From Calvatia gigantea (lineage: Eukaryota > Basidiomycota > Agaricomycetes > Agaricales > Lycoperdaceae), in assembly GCA_025093985.1 (NCBI GenBank), contig JACAAK010000003.1, forward strand, positions 806,001 to 870,000: a stretch of 64,000 nucleotides of DNA. The letters run 5' to 3'. The translations under genes were made by a program, and so were the position numbers. The notes below the pieces were generated by a model. The model was not told the DNA's origin. It saw only the letters and a list, made by a program, of their open reading frames with translations, and made no database searches. This document shows, piece after piece, positions 58,097 to 64,000 of this stretch; positions within the stretch are counted from its first letter, which is position 1, and every line of letters starts with the position of its first letter.

Positions 58097-58403
58097 TGTT
58101 ACAACCTTAGTCTGAGTAAACCTCAGGTTGCAACTTAGGCTAAGACTTGAGGGCGAGTAAGGGGAAAGAACTAGGTGGTTAAGCATACCGAATACAAGAG
58201 TATGTATGTATGCTTAAATACAGAAGGGATATCCAGTTGAATGGATGGTGATAACTACATGAAACATCCGATGACTATGGCATAGTAGTTATGAGTCAGA
58301 GCTCGGGGATTGTGCAGACAGGAATAACTGAAACAGGTACACAACTAGGAGGGAATACAGACAAGTACGGAGCTGATACAAGAATAGACTAGAGTTCACA
58401 ATA
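58097..58403 (-). repeat. A6 5' LTR (307 bp)
   Basis: TGTTACAACC to TTCACAATA on the plus strand (terminal CA changed to TA). The sequence to its left, ACACTTAACCAAA, is the primer-binding site on the sense strand. Confidence 0.95.
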
Positions 58404-58408
58404 TCTTC

Positions 58409-59052
58409 CTGAGTAAGAACATGGCATGCTTGCTGTCAGTCTTGGCCTTACTTTTCAGGACTTCAAACTCAATCAGATAGTCAGCAGTGTTACAGTTTTC
58501 CTGTTTGAGTTTTTCAATCTGCCATTCTACTTTACTGTTTGATGTATCATCTGAGAAGGTCCTCTTGAATTCCTCAGAGAAGACTTTCCAATCTGCTGAG
58601 TATTTGGACTCTAGGATGGCTGGTGCTTTCATGGCTGCATATGCTCCTGCTGTTCCTTCTTGTAGCCTAGCTAGGACTGCTGTGACTCTATTGTTGGCTG
58701 AGGCAATCTTGTTGAATTTCATGAAAAGTGTCATAGCTCTCTACCAGTTGTCAAATTTAGCCTGGGTTCTGTTAAAGAATCCTGGGTCTAGCACTAAGCC
58801 CTTCCTGCTGGGTGTCATTACTGGTGTCAGTGTGGTAGCTATAGTGTTGTCCATCATTTCTAGTTCTGATTCTGTTGAATTAGTGTCTTCTGAGCTTGTT
58901 TCGTCTGTTTCTGATTCCTCCTGTTCTTGTGCTGGGTTCTCCTGATGTCCTAACTCTTCTTCTGCTAAGTCAAGTTTGTTCAGAAGTTCTGATATAACTT
59001 CTTCTACTGGATTTGTTCCTTGTGTGTATTCTCTGGGTTTGTCATATTTAAG
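58409..59052 (-). pseudogene. gag: A5 gag, N-terminal part, truncated
   Basis: Continues A5 gag from TCTTC with a capsid-like region near 58396-58734 and the acidic N-terminal region to about 59045. The first ~25 codons, leader and 5' LTR are missing; the sequence changes to E2 integrase at about 59050. Confidence 0.85.
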
Positions 59053-61842
59053 GTTTCATATTATGTATGAACTCTATGATTGGTAAGGCTCTTGTCCAAG
59101 AGTTTGGATTTTTTGATGTATATGCCACTAGATAGAATTCTATTTCTTGATTATATCTTTCAGTCATTCCATCTGTTTGAGAATGGTAAACTGTTGAAAA
59201 TGCTGGTTTAATATTCAGTTTTTCATAGAGTTTTTGCACTGATTTTGCTGCAAATCTTGGATCTCTGTCTGATATTATTTTTGTTAGAGTGCCAAATTTT
59301 GAAAATATTTTCTCAAATAATATATCTGCTACTCCTTGTGCTGTAATATTTTTGTTTGTTTTTGTTAGTACTATTCCCTTCATAAGTCCATAGTCCACTA
59401 TAGACAGGATAGTATCAAATCCATTATCTTCTGGTAAATTGGTGATTAAATCCATTGATATTTGTGTGAATGGTTTAATTGATTTTAGTCCAGGTATTGG
59501 TTACATCAGTGGTTTTGTTGGGTGTCTATTGATTTTATATTGTTAGCAAATATTGCATCCTTTTATATAGTTTTGAATATATGTATTCATTCCTGGCCAA
59601 TATATTTCTTTGTTAAGTTTCTTAATGGTCATTGTAATTGCTGGGTGTCCTGATATTTCATGATTGTGTGCATTCTTCAATATTTTCTTTTTTATTTCTG
59701 TATTTTCTGGTATAACTATCTTGTTTTGAAATAGATATAGTCCATCTTGTTCTTTATATTTGATTTATTTAAGATTTGTGATTTGTTTTGTTTAATTTCA
59801 TCTTTTATTTCTTTGGTGATGAAATTTATAAAGTGTTCTTTTAGAATTGCTATAACATTTTCATTATCTTTTCCTTCTGTTTTATAATCTGGTCTCCTGC
59901 TTAGTACATCTGCTAATGTATTCTTTTTCCCTGGTAAATGTTTAATTTGATAATTGAATTGTGTCATATATAATGTCCATCTTGCTTGTCTTTGATTTAG
60001 ATGTTGAGGTTCTTTCCATCTTGTTAGGTTTTCATGATTGGACCATATGATAAATGGATATGGAGTTCCTTCTAGATAGTGTCTCCACTCTTTTAATGCT
60101 CTAATTATAGTGAGGAATTCTCTATCAGAGGTATGATAATTCCATTCTGCTGAGTTTAGGGTTCTGGAGTAGTATGTGACAGGATGTTTATCTCCATTGG
60201 TGTCTCTTTGTAAAAGTACTGCTCCTGTGGCATTTAATGATACATCACATTCTATTTTGAATAGTTTGTCTTCATTGACCATTTAAAGTATTAGTACTAT
60301 TAAAAAGGCTTGTTTAAGCTTTTCAAATGATTTCTGTGCTTCTGATGTCCATAGAAAGTTTGTTGTTTTTCTTAATAACACATTCATTGGTGCTGCTATT
60401 TCTGAATAATTCTTGATGAATTTTCAATAGAAATTGCAAAATCCTGTGAATTGTTGAATGTTTTTTGCTGATGTTGGTACAGGCCAATTCTTTATTCTGT
60501 CCAATTTTATTGGATCCATTTCTATTTTGTCTGGTTTTATTATTACTCCTAGATATTCGAGTTCTTGTTTCTTGAGTTTGTATTTTTCTGTTTTTAAGAA
60601 TAAATTATTTTCTTGTAATCTTTTAAGAACTTCTTTAGTTATGAAGTCTAGATCTTTTATGTCTTTTGCATGAATTAGAATATCATCTATATATACAATT
60701 ACTCCTCTTTTATCAATTAAATCTCTAAATATTGAATCTATCATGCTTTGAAAAGTTGCTGGGGAATTGGTCATTCCAAAGAATATAACTGTTGGTTCAA
60801 ACAGTCCTTCTGATGTTCTGAAGGCTGCTTTCTATTTATCACCTCTTTGTATTCTTATGTTATTATATCCTAATCATATGTCTAATTTTGTAAAATATTT
60901 CGAATTTTTAAGTTTATCCATAATTTTTGAAATATTTGGAATAGGATGTGCATTCTTTATTGTATGTTTATTCAGATAAACATAATCTTGACATGGTCTT
61001 AAATCCATTCCTTTCTTTGATACAAAGAAAAAGGATGATGCCATGGATGATTGTGATTCTTGAATGTATCTTTTTCTAAGATTTTCTTTGATGTATTTCT
61101 TCATTTCTTCATTTTCTCTTGGTGTTAAATGATATGTTCCATGCATTTTTGGTTTGAATGAATTGGTTAATTCTATTTTATGATCTCATTTTCTTCTTAG
61201 TGGCATTTTCTCAGATATTTCTTTGTTAAATACTTTTAAATATCTGTGAAATTTTCTTGGGACAGCTTTTATTGGGTCTGATTCTTGTTTACTTTTCTTT
61301 GATTAATTGAAGAGTTTTTGCAAGGTGCTTTCTTTTGTATTTACTTCTTCTTCACTTTCTAGAAAATATTCACCTTCTTCAATTATACTTATGCTTTCAT
61401 CTAATAGCATTATTTCCATGGAAAGAATTTGTTCTTCTTCTCTCCATTTAAGAGTTGCTTTTTTCCAATTTATATCCAGATTGTACTTTTGTAACCATAT
61501 AATTCCTAAAAATAATGGTTTGCTTAAAATTATGATTTTGGGTTTTATTTCCATTATTTTATTGTTTATTTTAATTTTGACTTTCATGTATTCAACACAT
61601 TTTTCTGTTGAATTTCTTGTTCTGTCTGCATTTGTTATTTTAACTGGCATTTTTAGCTTATATCTTGGTAATTTCAATTTATCAATGAATTTTATGTCAA
61701 TATAGATTCCATTTGCTCCTGAATCTATTAACATATTGATTTCTAATTTACTTCTATTTGTATAAATTGTTGTTGGTGCTAATAAGCATTTTGTTTTTGA
61801 TTTATGAAGATCTATTTTGTTTAGATCTTCTTCTATATTCAA
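59053..61842 (-). pseudogene. pol: E2 pol: protease, RT, RNase H, integrase (3' truncated)
   Basis: Protease with LIDSGANGIYIDIKF near 61690-61735. RT from about 61150, with FFVSKKGMDLRPCQDY near 60985-61035 and the catalytic YIDD at 60682-60693 intact. RNase H with ECDVSLNATGAVLLQRD near 60205-60255. KHLPGKKNTLADVLSRRPDY lies near 59890-59950. Integrase core has MDLITNLPEDNGFDTILSIV near 59396-59455, SDRDPRFAAK near 59245-59275 and HSQTDGMTERYNQEI near 59140-59185. The catalytic region is less damaged than in family A. Confidence 0.92.
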
Positions 61843-63250
61843 AAATTTTCGTCTTTGTCTTCTTCTTCTTCTTCTTCTAGTTCATAGACCATTGTGTTCA
61901 GGTCTACTTTCTTCTTTTTGAAAGTTTTCTTTCCTTTAGTTCATTGTGGAGTCTTTCCAGTGCTGCTTTTACTTGCCATAAATTTCTTTCTTCTAGTATT
62001 AAGGTAAACCTTCCTTTCTTTACAATCTCTAATGAAATGGCCTTTCTTTCTGCAGAAAAAGCATTCTCCTGCTCGGAGAGCTGCTCTTTGTTCTTCTGTG
62101 AGGATGTTGTTGACAATATATTTAAGTGCTTGTTGAGCTTTATTTGTAGTTCTTCTTTTAATGAGTTAGAAGATTCCTTCTTCATCAATTCTTTCTGATT
62201 CATCATCTTCTAATCCATTATAGTCAACTTCTTCTTCTTCTGATTTGTCATCATTATAGAAGTCAATTCCATTAATGGATTCCATGATTCTGTTGACATC
62301 CATGTCATATTCACTTTGTTTAAATTGACTGGTGAGTGGTTGTGACTTGATGTTTTGATATCTGGGTTTATAATTTCTTGTAGATTTATTTCTTCTGAAT
62401 TTAGATTTGGGAGAAGTGATATATCACTGTTGGTCCACAATAATTCTGTAAGCTTCTCTTGCAGTGTTTTTCCAATTGGCAATTGTGGTCAGATTAGATC
62501 TGAGGGCTTCATGTCTGACTGCTAGGTTGAGTCCTTGAGCAAAGTATGCTTGTATGGCAGTATTATCTGTTGTAAGTCCTGCTTGTGATGATAAAACAGA
62601 GAATTTAGAGATGTATTTCTCAATATATTGTCTGTTTTGTCTGAGATTTCTGAGGTTTTGTTCTACTTCATGTGTTTGTTGAGCTGGGGCAAATCCTTGT
62701 TCCAATGCATCTTTGAATTCATCCCAAGTTTGTTGTTGTTGTCCTCAGTAGGTTTCAATATAATCCTATCTCTATACTGAAGCTGCTCCTTCGAGTAATC
62801 TGAGGGAGTAGTTGATCTTTTCATTATTCCTAGTGATTCCAAATAAATTGAACTAGAGATTGATGCTAGATATCCAGGATCTATACTGGTTTGGGTCTCT
62901 ATAATATCATTCTAGTTTTGGATATTTGAGAGTATATGTTAGTTGTACTGCAGCTATTCCTCCTGTTGTTAGTTGTTGAACTGGTTGACTAGCTCCTGGT
63001 AATTGGGTTGTTGTTGGTAATGGAGAATTTTCTGTTGTCAGTTGGACAGTGGGAATACTAGATGCTTGTTGGATAGGAAGGACTGAGGGGACTCATTGAG
63101 TTGCTGACTGTTCAGGTACTGGGGTTCTTGGTCTACTGACAAGTGGTGATAGTCTTCCTCTGTTTCTATCAAAATCAGGGTCTGAGAAGTCTGAATTTTC
63201 TGCTTATTCAAGGTCACTGTAAGATTCAGTAACAGGTAGGTCACTTCTTT
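61843..63250 (-). pseudogene. gag: E2 gag
   Basis: Capsid region open at 62424-62705, with EQGFAPAQQTHEVEQNLRNL and NWKNTAREAYRII. A complete CCHC knuckle, CFFCRKKGHFIRDC, lies near 62030-62070. The C-terminus is acidic. Pol follows in the -1 frame as in E1. Confidence 0.87.
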
Positions 63251-63634
63251 TATCTCTTGGATTACTGCATAATCTACCTGTTTTAGTTGTGGATTGTTGA
63301 TAAGTGCCTGGTTGATATTCTTGATATTGTCTGCCTCTTCTTATATCACTTGATTCAACTCCCTGAATATATAGGGGTTGAGAAGCTGTGGTAACAAATA
63401 GAACCTGTTGTCATTCTCTGGGTTGAGGTACTGAAGTACTAGTTCCCTGACTTCTTTGAGAGTCCTTTCCCTTAGACTGTTCTCTGTCAGATCTGTAAGG
63501 GATATCTCTTCCAGAGCTTGTTCCTGTTGTAAGCTGTTGTCATAATGTGACAAGTTGGCTTCTTTTTGTTTCTCTGTATTCTTCTTTGAGAAAATCTTGT
63601 CAGTGGCTTGATACCTTTCTTGGTTTTCCTTCAA
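63038..63634 (-). pseudogene. E2 ORF1
   Basis: Counterpart of the E1 ORF1 with the same start MKENQERYQATDKIF at 63634. It is broken by a stop near 63341, then open again at 63038-63244 in the same frame. It overlaps gag in the -1 frame, as in E1. Confidence 0.6.
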
Positions 63635-64000
63635 AATTGTATAACCAGTGGGGGTCTTGTCCTTTATATCTCCAAACTGTTTTGTTGAGAGATGGACTGA
63701 AGAATTCTTCTTTTTCAGCTGTTTTATAAGTTTTGTGATTTCCAGTTTTATTTTTCTAACTAGTCATATTAGTTTTCTTTTCTTGAACTTACTATTTATT
63801 TTTGTGCTTGAACTTGTCTGAATAACTTCTATATTTAGCTGTTCTGTTTTTGCACAAGGAATATTTCTTCTTCAAGACAATATCCTGAATAGTCACCTTT
63901 TCAGGTCTTAATACTATTCTAGAGCTTTGGTTGCCTTTTCTTTCCTAGAAGCCAGTCTTACTGTTTACTCCAATTAAGTTGTTGTTTGTCTTCTTCTAAT
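63635..64000 (-). other. E2 leader, partial
   Basis: AT-rich leader matching E1 44150-44480 in reverse complement with a few percent substitutions. No gene seen. Confidence 0.75.

Larger units (their letters stand above)
52049..58403 (-). mobile_element. Family A gypsy element A6, full length (nested in A5 gag)
   Basis: A 6355-bp element with two 307-bp LTRs and the target duplication TCTTC (52044-52048, 58404-58408). It is among the best-preserved family A copies; long open stretches remain in pol. Its LTRs align without gaps and differ by about 14 transitions and no transversion that I could see. Confidence 0.96.
46790..59052 (-). mobile_element. Family A gypsy element A5 (5' end missing; contains A6)
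   Basis: 3' LTR at 46790-47093, ORF2, pol and gag up to 52043, then, after A6, gag again from 58409 to about 59052, where it joins E2. There is no 5' LTR. Its left neighbour AGCAC has no matching duplication on the right, so the right end is a rearrangement junction, not an insertion border. Confidence 0.9.
59053..64000 (-). mobile_element. Ty3/gypsy family E, copy E2 (both ends incomplete)
   Basis: Minus-strand family E element: leader and ORF1 at the right edge, then gag, protease, RT, RNase H, and integrase cut at the A5 junction. Its LTRs are not in the window. It is a few percent diverged from E1 and faces it. Confidence 0.9.

Noticed and set aside
1..64000. Alternative genetic code with TGA as Trp or another sense codon
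   Set aside because: The in-frame TGA codons mostly align with CGA Arg or CAA codons in sibling copies, not with a fixed residue, and TAG and TAA stops are common too. Mutation explains them.
1..64000. CRISPR arrays, rRNA, tRNA genes, bacterial operons
   Set aside because: No regularly spaced repeats, no RNA gene signatures and no ribosome-binding-site-led gene strings were seen. The repeats are LTRs and nested element copies.

Overview
The window is 64 kb of fungal repeat DNA. I see no host gene, tRNA, rRNA or CRISPR array. Everything except one 1.3-kb insert is LTR retrotransposon. The chromodomain gypsy (chromovirus) pol genes, the copia elements and the CpG-specific decay suggest a basidiomycete, perhaps an agaricomycete, in methylated heterochromatin. 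That placement is inference.

Five families are named here. Family A is a Ty3/gypsy chromovirus of about 6.4 kb with ~305-bp LTRs: gag, pol in the -1 frame, and an extra 329-codon gene (ORF2) after pol. Copies A1-A6 plus a solo LTR are present. Family B is a gypsy chromovirus of 5.9 kb with 348-bp LTRs (one copy). Family C is a Ty1/copia element of about 6.8 kb with 421-bp LTRs (C1 plus fragments). Family D is a second Ty1/copia element (one copy). Family E is an AT-rich gypsy element with a 544-bp LTR (E1 and E2, both partial).

The insertions are nested and most layers are proved by 5-bp target-site duplications (TSDs). A1 (+) fills 1-3594. A2 (-) is the outer element and runs in pieces 3879-4299, 17825-17881 and 32687-36576. 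C1 (4300-17819, TSD CCAGA) and A4 (17882-32681, TSD GTCAG) sit in its ORF2. Removing both with one TSD copy each restores exactly the 990-nt ORF2 of intact copies. C1 carries A3 (4935-11322, TSD AACTC) and a solo A LTR (13318-13619, TSD ATGTC). A4 carries B (24282-30177, TSD CGTTG/TGTTG) and a duplicated block around an unexplained insert (18293-20810). D (36577-41817, -) lies between two mirror-image 1382-bp arms of A2. E1 (43200-46789, +) is cut by A5 (46790 to about 59052, -), which holds A6 (52049-58403, TSD TCTTC). A5 ends abruptly in E2 (about 59053-64000, -), which faces E1.

Nearly every coding region is broken by single transitions, mostly C-to-T or G-to-A at CpG, giving CGA-to-TGA stops and YMDD-to-YMDN active-site loss. 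LTR pairs differ almost only by transitions. Families A and B show sites for self-primed reverse transcription of the Tf1/sushi kind; the two copia families have sites matching a half-molecule of initiator tRNA-Met. The points most worth follow-up are ORF2 of family A, the insert at 18478-19794 with its repeated 8-mer, and the mirror duplication around D.
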